DNA from: Epiperipatus broadwayi
Taxonomy: Eukaryota > Onychophora > Udeonychophora > Euonychophora > Peripatidae
Assembly: GCA_028023455.1 (NCBI GenBank)
Contig: JAQFVV010006340.1
Coordinates: 2,941,711 to 3,005,710 of the forward strand
Length of the DNA: 64,000 bases
Reading direction: 5' to 3'
The stretch's first letter is position 1. Each line of letters starts with the position of its first letter. The notes below the pieces were generated by a model. That model was not told the origin of the DNA. It searched no databases and saw only the letters and a program-made list of their open reading frames with translations. Shown piece by piece: positions 1 to 11,490 of this stretch. Position numbers and translations under genes: made by a program.

Positions 1-1029
1 ATGCCGTCAGAGACCGAAGACGTGCCTGCCTCAAAAAAACTGTGTGTGTGTTTCCTTGTTGGCCGATCCATAAATTTCTTTTAAAACCGAATGATAAATG
101 CCGTCCTGGCACTCCTCGCTCCAGAAGGTCCTTAACAGAGCTGCTGCATACTGTTCAAAATTCAGTGGCTTGTCTTCATGGCTTTCCCACCATGATTTTG
201 CATATCCATTGAGATAGTGAATTGCCAAAGCTACTTGATCCGGTGCTGAGATCTGTTGGAATCGAAACAATTCTTGAAGACTTTCAATATGCGCTTTTGG
301 ATTTTCTCCAGCATCACCTTTGAATGATTTCACTTGGATGAACTTTGCCAGGTAGGCCTGTGCATTCGAGATCTGTCCTATGGGCATAACATCTGATGTC
401 CTATCAACGTGGTGTTCCTGTACTGGTCCTGCTGCGTCAGGTTTGAACTCTGAAATTTTCACTGCGCTGCTTTTCAGTTTATCAATTTCACCTCTCAGTT
501 CCTTTAGCTGGTCTTGAAGCTCTGTCTGTGTTTCTTGCACATTTAAAATGATCCTCTCTTGTTCTTCATGAGACTTCAGTTCATCACCCAAACGTTCATT
601 TATTTGACTTATGGCTATGTGGTGGGCAGCTTCTTGCTGGTCTATCACACTTCATGTCATCATTAATTCTCCAGTCATTTTGGATACTATAGTTTTAGTT
701 TCTTCTTTATGCTCCTCCAAGAGTCCTTCCAATTCAGTATGAACCTTTTCATAGCCTTTCCTGCAGTCTGCTCGCACCTCATCTATTTAGATCGGAAGAG
801 CACACTGTCTGATTTCGATTACACAGTGATGACATCCACTCCTTCATCTCATTATGCTTGGCTTCGAATTTTTTTTTCTGTTAGTGAACATATCCATCAA
901 CAATGTTTGTAGGTTTATATCCTGTTTCTGTGTGGAGCTTTCTACAGATTCCATGGTTACAACTTCCTGATGTTCTTGCTCTGCATCAGTTTTCTCTTTA
1001 TCACTATTCTCCATTCTGCTAAGCTTCAA
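1..1029 (-). pseudogene. Gag remnant of an LTR (Ty3/gypsy-like) retrotransposon
   Basis: Two minus-strand coding blocks are visible. The 3' block (786 down to 31) starts with a charged coiled-coil-like stretch (many E, K, Q), then a retrotransposon Gag-type domain with the signature WWESHEDKP after ALAIHYLNGYAKS, ending at a stop near base 31. The block 1029-844 (MENSDKEKTDAEQEHQ...) looks like the N-terminal part and is also charged. Breaks: a TGA at 652-654, a stop at 787-789, a likely frameshift in the T-run near 868-875, and an adapter-like sequence at 789-812 exactly between the blocks. An S/T-rich tail continues out of frame at 1-30. No protease or RT lies in the window; they would be expected beyond base 1. 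The Gag call rests on the coiled coil plus WW motif; the exact family is uncertain. Confidence 0.65.
789..812 (+). other. Illumina-adapter-like sequence inside the assembly
   Basis: AGATCGGAAGAGCACAC (789-805) equals the first 17 bases of the common TruSeq read adapter; after one extra T the next six bases GTCTGA (807-812) continue the adapter. It lies exactly where the Gag remnant loses its frame. A chance match of this length in 64 kb of A+T-rich DNA is very unlikely, so this is probably an untrimmed read or a consensus artefact and not organismal DNA. Confidence 0.8.
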
Positions 1030-1308
1030 ATATAGATAGATATATGTGTATTTTATTTATTTAAGACACAAAAATGCTCACTTATGGTTTTCTGTTTGTT
1101 TTTATTTATTTATGGCCTGATACACCTCTCCCCCATTCTCAACAGTCTCCCCCTTGTTCTGCTCCCCCATACCTGTACCCAATCTATACCTGATTTATTA
1201 TATTTAGTATTCTACCATGCCTGCCTTTTGCATTATTAACTTCTAGATCCAACACTTACAATATATATATATATATATATATATATCATATTGAGATCGG
1301 AAGATATT

Positions 1309-1346
<38 letters not shown>

Positions 1347-1823
1347 CAAATATCATATTGTTACCTAATCTACTCTTCTTCATTCTTCAGTGTTTTTGCT
1401 GGGTCTTTAAGTTTGGTTGTTCCTTTGCACCTGAAACATACTTAAAATTGTATTACTTCATATTAAAATTATCAACACTTGCATTACATAGTTGAGTACA
1501 TTACATAGTTGAGTACATAGTTGAGTACAATAGTTGAGTACAAATAATGCTCTCTATATAACTTGTTAAATTTTGGAATCATTCTTTCTAATAATATTTT
1601 TTTTTATTCAATATACCACCTGATGACAAAATTTATAATGGTATTACTACCGGGCGCCAGTCAAGAGGAGTAGATTGTTACAACACTTTTACTAGATGAT
1701 TGTACATTCTTATAAATACATATTTTTATTTATGACAGCTGTACAGCAGTTCAGATGTATAATATCATAAAGTAATTAAAGATGTCATTACTATTTGAAG
1801 CACATATTTCTTTTTTTTTCTTT
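1030..1823. other. Non-coding, two (TA)n tracts, second adapter-like fragment
   Basis: No gene is seen. About 1120-1250 is pyrimidine-rich on the plus strand. (TA)n lies at 1261-1286 and 1312-1343. Between them AGATCGGAAGA (1294-1304) matches the first 11 bases of the same adapter as at 789. A short direct repeat of ACATAGTTGAGTAC units occurs at about 1485-1540. Confidence 0.6.
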
Positions 1824-2330
1824 ACATACTATGGGTGTGAAAGTATTTAAAAGCTGCCACTACTTTTCTTTCACCACCCAAAAAAAATGTACATATATAT
1901 TTAAAACATTATTTATGGAAGAAGAACAAAATATCACATACTATGGGTGTGAAAGTATTTAAAAGCTGCCACTACTTTTCTTTCACCACCCCAAGAAAGT
2001 GTACATATATATTTAAAACATTATTTATGGAAGAAGAACAAAATATCACATACTATCCTGAATATTGTTTCTGGAAAAAAAAATCTACATATATGATTGA
2101 CATTATTGGGAAAATCATATACATATTAGTAATGACTTATACCTAGTGTGTATAATATTTAAAAAAAACATCATCTGAACTGGGTGTACAAACCAAGAAA
2201 AAAATTTTACACATATATTTTCATTATTTAGAGGATAAACATCATATATAGTATAATAACATCTATTATTCAGGGTTCTGCAGGGTGTAAAAGTAATTAA
2301 TAGCCCCACGGCGAGCGTCCATACCCGGGG
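1824..2330. repeat. 112-bp tandem repeat, two good copies plus decayed ones
   Basis: Copies start at 1824 and 1936 with ACATACTATGGGTGTGAAAG; a third begins at 2048 and diverges after ACATACT. The spacing is 112 bp both times. Copies 1 and 2 differ by only a few bases (run of A against CAAGAAAG). Decayed matches continue to about 2330, for example GGGTGTACAAACC and GGGTGTAAAAGTAATTAATAG. The short open frames over this stretch are repeat-driven and not genes. Confidence 0.85.
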
Positions 2331-5300
2331 GAAAAAAAAAACCTGTACCGGTCGGTTTCGTCTGTTCATATAACAAAATCTAGCATCTAGGCAAAAGTAC
2401 CTCAAATCCAATCCTGTGCAAGATACATAAGTCAGGAACATTCATGAACTCTGCCCTATTGGCCTATTTTCCAGATCTACCCACTTATGAGCAACAATTC
2501 CAATGATACTGATCTAATTTATTCCTACCCCGCCGGCATCACAAAGTCGTGACACAAAAAGACTCTTATTCGAACTTGGTTCATGTCTAGGATATTATAA
2601 TTAGCGATTTTCAATCATCTAGTAAGTGAAACCTTGTTATATTACATCAAAATTATTTCTATTCAATGAATGAAACAATGACTTAGATATTTAGAACGAT
2701 ATAAAATTTATTAAATCAACTTGGAATATATCTGATTGCAAACGTTATTGGTATTACAATGTAAATAAAATGGGTGTTTATCTCCCTTGGACAACATTAA
2801 CCTCTCTTACAATACTATACAATGAAGATATTTAATCATCAATAACAAATAATTCATGGCTTTATTCTATTGCGGCTATTTATATGTCAATAATTTATCG
2901 ATTGAATGAGATATATAAGATTTTTAATAATAGCGCTAGACTACGGTACCCGAAGTTATTTGAATCCACCAGTAATAAAACAACAGCATTCATACCAATA
3001 TGTAAGTTTATTCAATTGGATGATAAGGATAATTTTATTTAATTAATATTTGCATTTTGCTATATAAGAACGTGTGTGGGAAGCTAATTTGGGAAATAAT
3101 AATAATGGCAGAAGTGTCATATCTGAAAGTGTGAATGAAATATATATATAAAAATGGTAATCCATTTAGTATAATCATAACAGTACAGTTTAGGAGAATT
3201 AATAGGCTTTTAACAAAAATGAAATATGGGAAAGCGGTACGTGTATGAGGGCAATGGAACGATCTATTCTAAGATCTAAGAAGACACTTCAATTCACCGT
3301 TAAAGAAATGCGACTCTCTGCAAACGTCGGCAGGGTCGGGTCATAAACAACTAAGAAGGCGCTTTATTGAATTGCCATAGGCTGGACTTTTGCCAGAGCG
3401 AACCCTATGCAACAATATCTCGCGCTGAAGAAATCCAAAGAGGTTTGCCAAACCTTGTCCTTGGTATTAGAAGTAAAAGTGAACGAAGCACAAAGATATA
3501 TATATCACGAAAGGCCGGTATACACGTAACGCTTGCATTAATATAAATATATAGATATTTAGCTAAGGAATAAATAATTATCGCCTATCTTTATTAATAA
3601 AAACCCCTCGTACCGGTATGATTTGATTACTATGTGGATGTGGAAGAATTACAGTTAATGCTAATATAATATAGCTCATAGAACTAAACGATCCCCTCCT
3701 TTATGTATTATTTTAAACTACACGTAAACTTTCCACAACGTATAAATATAAATCTTTGGTTTTGAATGCTTTAATAAATAAATACTTTTCATATTATTAA
3801 ATATATATACAGTCAGTGGTGGCTATTGATTTCAATAAAGTAATATTAATTTTATTCATATAAATCTATTTGCAGATTTTAGAAGTTAGCGCTATTATTT
3901 AATTAACCAAATAAACATATTTCTAAGAAAATAGCTTTTTACTTAGTTTTAGAAAATAACACTGTATAATAATTATCAAATTCTGATTTTATTTCCCCAG
4001 ACTGGCAGGCACCCGCTATACTAGGAATAACAAATTTGTTTTTAGAAACTACTAGGTTAATTACCCTCTGAAAAGTAAGGAGGGTTTGCTTTTATTAAAA
4101 GAGATAGCGTAAGCATTTGCGATTCTGGGGGAAAATTATCGACATATAATTTAGTATCTGAAAGTATAAAACATAATAATGAGAATAAAATATTGCCGCA
4201 TAGACATGACATTAAGAAGTAATAATTATTCAGGAGAGGTTTAATGTAGGAGAGATTACAGCTAAGTTATATATAGAGAGAACAAGGTACAATTAACAAA
4301 AAGGTAAGAACTTTACAAATTGATTCATAACTAATATTAAATTTTACAAATAAAAGCTTTACAAAATGTTTAAAGAAATAGATAGGTGAAAGTTAAAATT
4401 ATTCACGGTAACTTTAAGAGTCTAGCAGCATTTGAAATGATTACCTCTGTAAAACATGGCGGTTCTTTTGATGATTTCAATTCTTGCGGAGACTAGATCT
4501 AGTTTATCAAACATAGGTATTCAGGCAGGTAGTAATTTTATATTTAACGAACAGGCATATCAGTATAGTCTATGAGTATTGGGATCCATGGGCACAGATT
4601 GCAGGGAAGGCCATCTCGAATGGTGAGAAAGGCGATTTAGATTTACTCAGTACACATTGAAATTAACAAACGCAAATTTTCTTGGTGACTGCTCTCCTCG
4701 ACTTCCTAGTTACTCTCTCAATTAATTCGTAATTAATTCCATGCCTCGGTATTTTTGGAATCTATTTCTGATTGGTCATTGCAATCTAATTTCCAAAAGA
4801 ATTCGTATACAAGCTTTTACCTATTGTGATGGAAGATGCCATTGTTAGATAAGTATTCAAACTTTAATTAATTTTGATAAAAGAAAATGTTTGTAACAAA
4901 AAAGTAAATCAATTAAGTTTAGTTTCTACTTTTGATTTTAGAGAAACTTTTAATTAAAGTTATGTTAGAATATTATACAAGATTACGCTTCTCACCTTTA
5001 ATTAATTTTGACTAATTACAATCGCATCTTCCATATTGGATTTAAAAGAAAAGTGGAGTTTAATAGCAAAAATAATTTAAAAACACAATTTTATAAAATT
5101 ACATATCACGAACTTTTCCACTAAATATTGACTCAGTACTTTTGTCTCTACAATATCTATAGATATCTGAGCTGCAATTAACAAACAATTACTATAACTT
5201 TTATAAAATAAATAAATACAGAAATTATAATATATTTTGATATTATAAGTCTGTGATAATTAATCCCCCATTCCTTATTGCGTATACGAATTTTCAGATG

Positions 5301-6190
5301 CTACATTTATTAATTTTATTTTGCATGTTTAAATTCAGATATTTATGCCAATATCTTTGTTAATACATATGTTAGTTAATAATACTCAAACAAAAAGATA
5401 CAAACAAATGTGTTAGTGAGTGGAATATATATGCAAGAATAGGGTTTGAATTTAGGTTGGTAGCGGAAGATTGGAAGTGGGCTGTGAAGCGCAATCTGAA
5501 TCTCAGATTCCGCTTCAATATATATATATAAATTTAATAGAAATGCTTGAAAAATGATATATAATTAACTTATATCATGTTAATTCATTTAAACAATTAT
5601 CTTTTCAGTATGTCAACTAGTTTGGTAGATATGAAACAGAAGACAGGAAAGTACAAATAATACACAATAATTTCATGTATTGCACTTAACAATTATTCTT
5701 AGAATTTTCACTTGGTTCAAATAATGATCATTAGAGGGCAGTTTAAATTTTAAAATTATTGCAGACTTTAATGTATATATCATATTAAATGTGTACACAA
5801 TTTTATAATATACTTTTATAATACAAGGTTAGTAAATTAATTCACGTGAGGTATGACTTGATTTTTATTACTATTATAATTACCTAAAGTATAATAAATC
5901 AGTAGTGTAACTAAGTTTCTATTTAAAACTGTCTCTATTTTTATTTTAAAACAATTATTAAACAAAAGTAAACTAAAAAAATTGCTATGTATAAAACAAT
6001 CATGAAAGGTTAAAAATGCGAATTTTTTTTTTACCATTTTATTATAAAAACAACTGTTATAAAATTGAAATAAGTCTATCACTTTAAATGGAAAACTTAG
6101 TTACTGATTTATTACACATACATAATTATGTGTACATAAAAATATAATATTTACATTAAAATCATAAAATAGAAATTCATGTAATATTAA
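2331..6190. other. No gene seen; one slightly G+C-richer patch
   Basis: Unique-looking A+T-rich DNA without a supported gene. About 3225-3560 is clearly less A+T-rich (it contains CGTCGGCAGGGTCGGGTC and GCGCTGAAG). A plus-strand frame there reads MRAMERSILRSKKT before stops, which is faintly like the C-terminal end of some LINE ORF2 proteins, but too short and broken to call. About 5440-5520 is another G-richer patch. Confidence 0.5.
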
Positions 6191-6192
6191 AA

Positions 6193-6193
<1 letters not shown>

Positions 6194-6237
<44 letters not shown>
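6194..6237. repeat. (AT)n microsatellite
   Basis: Uninterrupted AT dinucleotide tract abutting the left edge of hammerhead array A. Confidence 0.95.
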
Positions 6238-6238
<1 letters not shown>

Positions 6239-6337
6239 GCTCACTAGATGGAGCTTTACCAATAGCTTACTATCAAGCTTTAATTACATAAATGCTGAGA
6301 GAGATAGTATTCAATATCTTTTTCAAATTGTCTCCAA

Positions 6338-6382
6338 CCTTTAAACCATGGTTTTGAGCTAATTGAATCACATCAGTAACGG
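6338..6382 (-). ncRNA. Hammerhead ribozyme relic, family A
   Basis: Read on the minus strand: partial stem I, core CUGAUGU at 6376-6370 (A9 changed to U), an AAAA in place of GAAA, stem III palindrome CCAUGG (6346-6351), then UU before UAAAGG (6343-6338). In the plus copies stem I is CCUUUA paired with UAAAGG; here one strand reads CCGUUA, so stem I is weakened. Probably inactive. Confidence 0.5.
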
Positions 6383-6728
6383 GTAGGAAGACTAGAAACT
6401 AGATCTAAACACCAACTCTGCAGCATTTATGAAACATGTTTCTATCAGCTTGAAAACATGAATTTTTCAGATATGTACATATCTTCAAATCCAGTCAAAC
6501 AAACTAGATAGCTATATGGGTCTGAATTCAGTTCAGTTTCACCATATAGTAAAAGCATCTGCAATTTATATGATAAACAAAACAAGGTATAAGTTTTATA
6601 ACTTGCTTATAGCTTGCTTTAATGATCACTAGATGGAGATTTACCAATAGCCCACTATCAAGCTGATAAAAACATGTTTCATAAATGTTGCAGAGTTGGT
6701 GTTTAGTTCTAGTTTCTAGTCTTCCTAC

Positions 6729-6773
6729 CCTTTACTGGTGTAAACCAATTTGCTCGTAACCATGGCTTAAAGG
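6729..6773 (+). ncRNA. Hammerhead ribozyme relic, family A (decayed copy)
   Basis: Stem I strands CCUUUA (6729-6734) and UAAAGG (6768-6773) remain fully complementary and the stem III palindrome CCAUGG is kept, but the core reads CUGGUGU and GAAA has become CGUA. Inactive by sequence; kept as evidence of the family fold. Confidence 0.4.
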
Positions 6774-7253
6774 TTGGAGACAATTTGAAAGAGATATTGA
6801 AGTCTAACTCTCTCAGCATTTATGTAAACAAAGCTTGATAGTGGGCTATTGGTAAAGCTCTATCTAGCAATCATTAAATTCAAGCTATAAGCAAGTTACA
6901 AAAGAGATATTGAATTATAATTCTCTCAGCATTTATGTAAACAAAGCTTGATAGTGGGTTATTGGTAAAGCTCCATCTAGTGATCATTAAATGCAAGCTA
7001 TAAACAAGTTACAAAATTTATAACTTGTTTTGTTTATCATAAATTTACCCTTGAAGATTTTTGCAATGATATAGATTGCAGAGGCTTTTACTATATGGTG
7101 AAACTGAACTGAATTCAGACCCATATAGCTATCTAGTGTGACTGGATTTGAAGACATTTATGTATCTGAAAAATTCATGTTTTCAAGGTGATAGAAATGT
7201 GTTTCATAAATGCTGCAGAGTTGGTGTTTAGATCTAGTTTCTAGTCTTCCTAC

Positions 7254-7298
7254 CCTTTACTGACATGAGCCAACTAGCTTGAAACCATGGTTTAAAGG
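7254..7298 (+). ncRNA. Hammerhead ribozyme relic, family A
   Basis: Order of parts: stem I CCUUUA (7254-7259); core CUGACAU (7260-7266, G8 and A9 substituted); stem II GAGC (7267-7270), loop CAACUA, GCUU (7277-7280); GAAA (7281-7284); palindromic stem III CCAUGG (7285-7290); UU (7291-7292) as U16.1-H17; stem I UAAAGG (7293-7298). Stems I and II pair fully with wobble. The core substitutions make cleavage doubtful in this copy. Confidence 0.55.
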
Positions 7299-7658
7299 TT
7301 GGAAAGAGATATTAAATTCTCTCTCTTGGCATTTATGTAAAAAAAAGCTTGATACTGGGCTATTGGTAAACCACCATCTAGTGATCATTAAATGCAAGCT
7401 GTGGGGCAAGTTACAAAATGTATAACTTGTTTTGTTTATCATAAATGTACCCTTGAAGGTTTTTGCAATTATATAGATTGCAGAGGTTTTTACTATATGG
7501 TGAAACTGAACTGAATTCAGACCTATATAGCTATCTAGTTTGTTTGACTGGATTGAAGTTATTTATGTATCTGAAAAATTCATGCTTTCAAGTGGATAGA
7601 ATTATGTTTCATAAATGCTGCAGAGTTGGTGTTTACATCTAGTTTGTAGTCTTCCTAC

Positions 7659-7703
7659 CCTTTACTGACATGAGCCAACTAGCTCAAAACCATGGTTTAA
7701 AGG
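7659..7703 (+). ncRNA. Hammerhead ribozyme relic, family A
   Basis: Same layout as the copy at 7254: CCUUUA (7659-7664), CUGACAU (7665-7671), GAGC-CAACUA-GCUC (7672-7685; perfect 4-bp stem II), AAAA replacing GAAA (7686-7689), CCAUGG (7690-7695), UU, UAAAGG (7698-7703). G12 is lost, so likely inactive. Confidence 0.5.
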
Positions 7704-7766
7704 TTGGAGACAATTTGAAAGAGATATTGAATTGTATCTCTCTCAGCATTTATGTAAACAAAGCTT

Positions 7767-7785
7767 AATGTGATGTGATGTGATG
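7767..7785 (-). repeat. 3'-terminal TGATG tandem of the CR1-like LINE
   Basis: AATG followed by three TGATG units; on the element strand this is a CATCA/ACATC-type tail directly at the junction with the target repeat. Short 3' tandem tails in place of poly(A) are typical of CR1-like LINEs. Confidence 0.7.
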
Positions 7786-7902
7786 TATTATGGCTTCTCC
7801 TTAAACGAAGTCAAGAATATCTTAGCAATTATGCCCAGATAAACCTGTTAGCCACTTTATTTTACATACCCCACTCTAAATTTACCCATAATCTGTTCTA
7901 TC

Positions 7903-10900
7903 CTATTTCCACAATATAATATTTGTCAACTCTATAATTTTTATATCTAAATCCCCCTTATTTTTTCCCAAACCCAGTATAAAAACCAATAATTCACTTT
8001 CTATATAATCACAGTTTTCATATTTATTTTTCCACAACTTCATTATATGTACCCTTTCTGTTTTCAAACATTTACATTCAATTAACAAATGCCTAATATT
8101 TTCAATTTTTTCCTTACATAATTTACAAAATAAATCACTCATATTTTTCCATTTACATGTATATTATTTTGTAGCTAAAGATCCTGTTCGAGCCTTAAAC
8201 AATAAACTACTTTCCTTACTATTATCATATATTAACTCACACCTAATATTCTGTTTATTTCTATATATATTTAAACTCTTTTTACTCTCCATACTATTTC
8301 TCCATCTCTCTAACTCCCTAGTCTCTATTAATAAATTTATTCTTTTATGTCATTCCTTAATACTATAACACTCAATAATCCTCTTAACACAATCATCCCA
8401 TCTTTTGTACAAATATACTGATATAAATTCTTTTATCCAAATCTTTTGCATACCACATTACCTTTCTCACCCATCTTGTTACCTGTCCTTTACTCATAAC
8501 CTAATTAAATACTATTTTAGCTATTCTTTTATTATCTATAAACTGCAATCTACAAAATATTTTCATTTTACTTTTTGCATCTCTCATATGAAAACTTGAC
8601 CATCCCATTTCTTTTTGAATTGCCTCCCTTGCTGTACATATTTCTGCATTCAATGCATGTCTTCCTACTTCCCTTTGAGCTTTTTCTAAGTAATCTAATA
8701 TCTTTTTAATAACATATAATGCATCATTACCATATGTTAACCCCGCTACTGCAACTCTTTTCCATATAATTCTAACTACATCATATTTATTATATGAAAA
8801 TACTATTAATTTCTTTATCAATCCCTTTCTTTTCTTTGCTTCATTTATCAATTTTTTCTCCCATTCATCCAAATATTTTTTCTGATTACTTAAAATAATT
8901 CCCAAATAACTGTATCTATTCACCACACTTAACTTAATATCTCCCAATAAAAATTCTACATCTTCTCTTTCCCCAGTATTAACCATCATTATATCTGATT
9001 TTTCTTCACTAAATTTAATCCCCATCTCTTTACCCACCCTTGCACATGTCCGCAACATAACTTCCATATCTTCTCTTTTTTCTGCACACAAAAATATATC
9101 ATCCGCAAAAAAAGACCTGACAAAATATATACTCCCTTACTACCTATTAATGGTATCTTTATCCTTCTGCCTAATATTTCTATTGCTCTTTCTATTTCAC
9201 TCAAATACAACACAAACAAAATAGGTGACATACGACATCCTTGCCTTAATCCTACACCATTTTTAACTTTAATTGATTCTATATTCTTTAATTGATATAT
9301 ATATAATAATTTCTTAATAATATCTATTAAAGCTTCATCCATTCCCAAATTTGCTAAACTTATCCATAATCTATTTCTATTTACTCTATCATATGCCTTC
9401 TCTATATCTATAAAACTCATATATAACTGTTTACCTGCATTCCTACTTATATCCATAAGTTGTGTAACTACAAATAAACTATCTCCTATATGCCTATCTA
9501 ATCTAAAACCTCTTTGCCTTTCCCCCACTACATTATTCCCTTCCATCCATTTTACAACTTTACTAGCCACCATATATGAGAAAACTTTATATAAAACTGA
9601 TGTTACTGCTATCAGTCTATAATTATTCAACTTTCTATGATCTTTACCCTTTCTTTTAAATAATAACCTTACTCTTGTATTACTCCAACTACTTGGGAAA
9701 ACTCTATTCTGTGCCATTTTATTAAAACCGGATAATAACTTTACTTTTGCCCTATATCCTAATTTCATTACCATCTCTGCTGCCCATCCATCTAAACCTC
9801 TTGCCTTCCCACTTTTCAATTTCTTCTTTACCTCATTTAGTTTATTTTCTGAAAACCTAATATTCCCATTACTATATTCTTTCATATTTTCTAACACTCT
9901 ATCATTCACATCTAACATCTTTTCTATATTCATTACATAACTATTTAAGATTCTTTCTAAATCTTCTCTAGAACTACACTCAGTTCCCTCATCATCTAGT
10001 AATATTAACTCTCTCTCCCCTACATTTCTCCTTTTAATATAATTCCAAAATTTTTTATTCCCATCTCTTCCACTTTTATTAATATCCTCCAACAATTTAC
10101 TATTCAATTTCATTCTCTCTCTATAAATATCTATTTTAGCCAACTTCTTTTTTCTAAGTACTTTTCCTATTTAGCATTAGTATCTTTTTCACTTTCCTTA
10201 TTCTTAATAGCACACTTATATTATCTACATGCTTCTTTCCTTTCTTTTACCCTTTTACTAATTCTCATTTTTTATTACTTTTATTCTTTTGAATATTCTC
10301 ACCTAAAACCCTATTTGCAACTTTTTCTACTTCTTTACACCAGTCCTTATACTCATCCCCAACCCACTCTTTCATTATTTCTTCAACTTGTATTTTATAC
10401 TCTTCCACCTTATTTTTATCATTCACTCTCCATCCACATCTTTCACTATTATTTCTACTTTTATTTTTATTCTCCATCACATTACTAACCATTTTAATTA
10501 CAATGAAATTATGATCACTAGTGCATACTTTTTCTTCATTATCAAACACCTTAATTTTCCGTATTTTATTTATTCCCTCTTTCTCTACCAATACATAATC
10601 TATTGTGTGAAATATATTATTTCTGGACCATGTGTATTGTCCCTCATAAATATTTAATAAATTCCCAATACTCAAATTCACTTTCTGACAAAAATTCTTC
10701 AAAAGCTGTTTTTTTTTATTATCTACATCATCAATTTTTTTAATAAGTCCATTCATATCCCCTATAACCATTATTCTCTTCCCCTTTTCTTTAAAACTTT
10801 GTATATCCTTAACTAGACATTTGTATATGTTACTATTCCACTCCAATATAATTTGACTATCTCCAGTAGCTATATAAACTATAGCCACCATCCATTCTTG

Positions 10901-11418
10901 TCTATCCAACCTTATTTCAAACCACAAGTGTTCTTGACATTTAACAATATTTAAATATTTTTTAGATATAACACCTATACCACCACCCCTTTTTTCTTTT
11001 TCTTTTTGATTTATACCTTGCCATACCAACTGTTCCAAAATAGGGTTTTCTTCTTCTCTTAAATGTGTTCCCACTACTGCTAATACATCAAGCTCTTCAT
11101 TTTCAAATGTTTTATTCAATTTCATCCAATCTTCTGGTTTCCTACACCTTGCATACTCAAAAACCCAATTTTAACAATTTCTTCTTTCCTAACTACTCTT
11201 TTATAAATTCTTTTAATTCTTTCTTCTCCATTACATTTATAAATTATTTTCTTACTATTAATTTTACAAACCCATTCCTTCTCCATATCTATATTTATAT
11301 CAAAATCAAATTCCTTTTGCTTACTTCTTATATTCCATCCATTATTTTTAATAATATTACGATTTAAAAACCCACCCTCCTTTATAAGTTTCCCAAAAAA
11401 AATTCTTTTATATTCCAT
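7903..11418 (-). pseudogene. CR1-like ORF2: APE endonuclease - reverse transcriptase
   Basis: The protein would nick target DNA and copy the element RNA there. Reading from 11418 down: a leader, then endonuclease (11125-10265) with IVIGDMNG-type GD(M/F)N motif, a TW motif, IDYVLV, and the catalytic SDHN; the early glutamate position reads VVGTHL, a possible loss. RT (10143-8989) has KARGLDGW, LLFKRKGK, YRLIAVTSVLYKVF, QRGFR, FIDIEKAYDRVN (motif A) and GLRQGCRMSPILF. A frameshift follows: FFADD (ADD codons at 9106-9098) continues in the next frame, 9091-8501. The stretch 8500-8143 remains readable but contains stops, and the last block (8142-7903) has a CxxC...H...C end typical of LINE ORF2 C-termini. 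At least four frame breaks: non-functional. Confidence 0.85.
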
Positions 11419-11490
11419 CCATTCTTTTTAATAATATTACAATTTAAAAACCCACCCCCCTTTATAAGTTTCCTGAAAAAAATTCTTTAT
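11331..11490. repeat. 80-bp tandem duplication at the ORF1/ORF2 junction
   Basis: TATTCCATCCATT starts at 11331 and again at 11411; the two copies differ at only a few bases and both end in an AAATTCTTT block. On the element strand the first copy met holds the end of ORF1 and the second the start of the ORF2 leader. It may be a local duplication in this copy or a fixed feature of the family. Confidence 0.8.

Larger units (their letters stand above)
6238..7766. mobile_element. Hammerhead repeat array A (retrozyme-like), head-to-head
   Basis: A block of about 400-420-bp units. One unit is in minus orientation (6238 to about 6661); then orientation flips and further units run in plus orientation to 7766, where a LINE interrupts. 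Recurrent landmarks: CTAGTCTTCCTACCCTTTAC, the motif GAAACCATGGTTTAAAGG, CAGCATTTATGTAAACAAAG, and CCATATAGCTATCTAGT. Successive plus copies of the first landmark lie about 525 and 405 bp apart; the longer spacing is explained by an extra internal duplication of about 120 bp near 6835-6960. Each unit carries one hammerhead-like site (6338-6382 minus; 6729-6773, 7254-7298, 7659-7703 plus). The array sits inside a (TA)n tract: it starts right after 6237 and its right stub (12352-12385) ends in (TA)n. Confidence 0.75.

Noticed and set aside
1-1029. Endogenous virus with envelope
   Set aside because: Only Gag-like coding is visible; no envelope, protease or RT in the window.
2115-2441. 108-codon minus frame
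   Set aside because: Runs across decayed tandem repeat and A-homopolymers; no motif.
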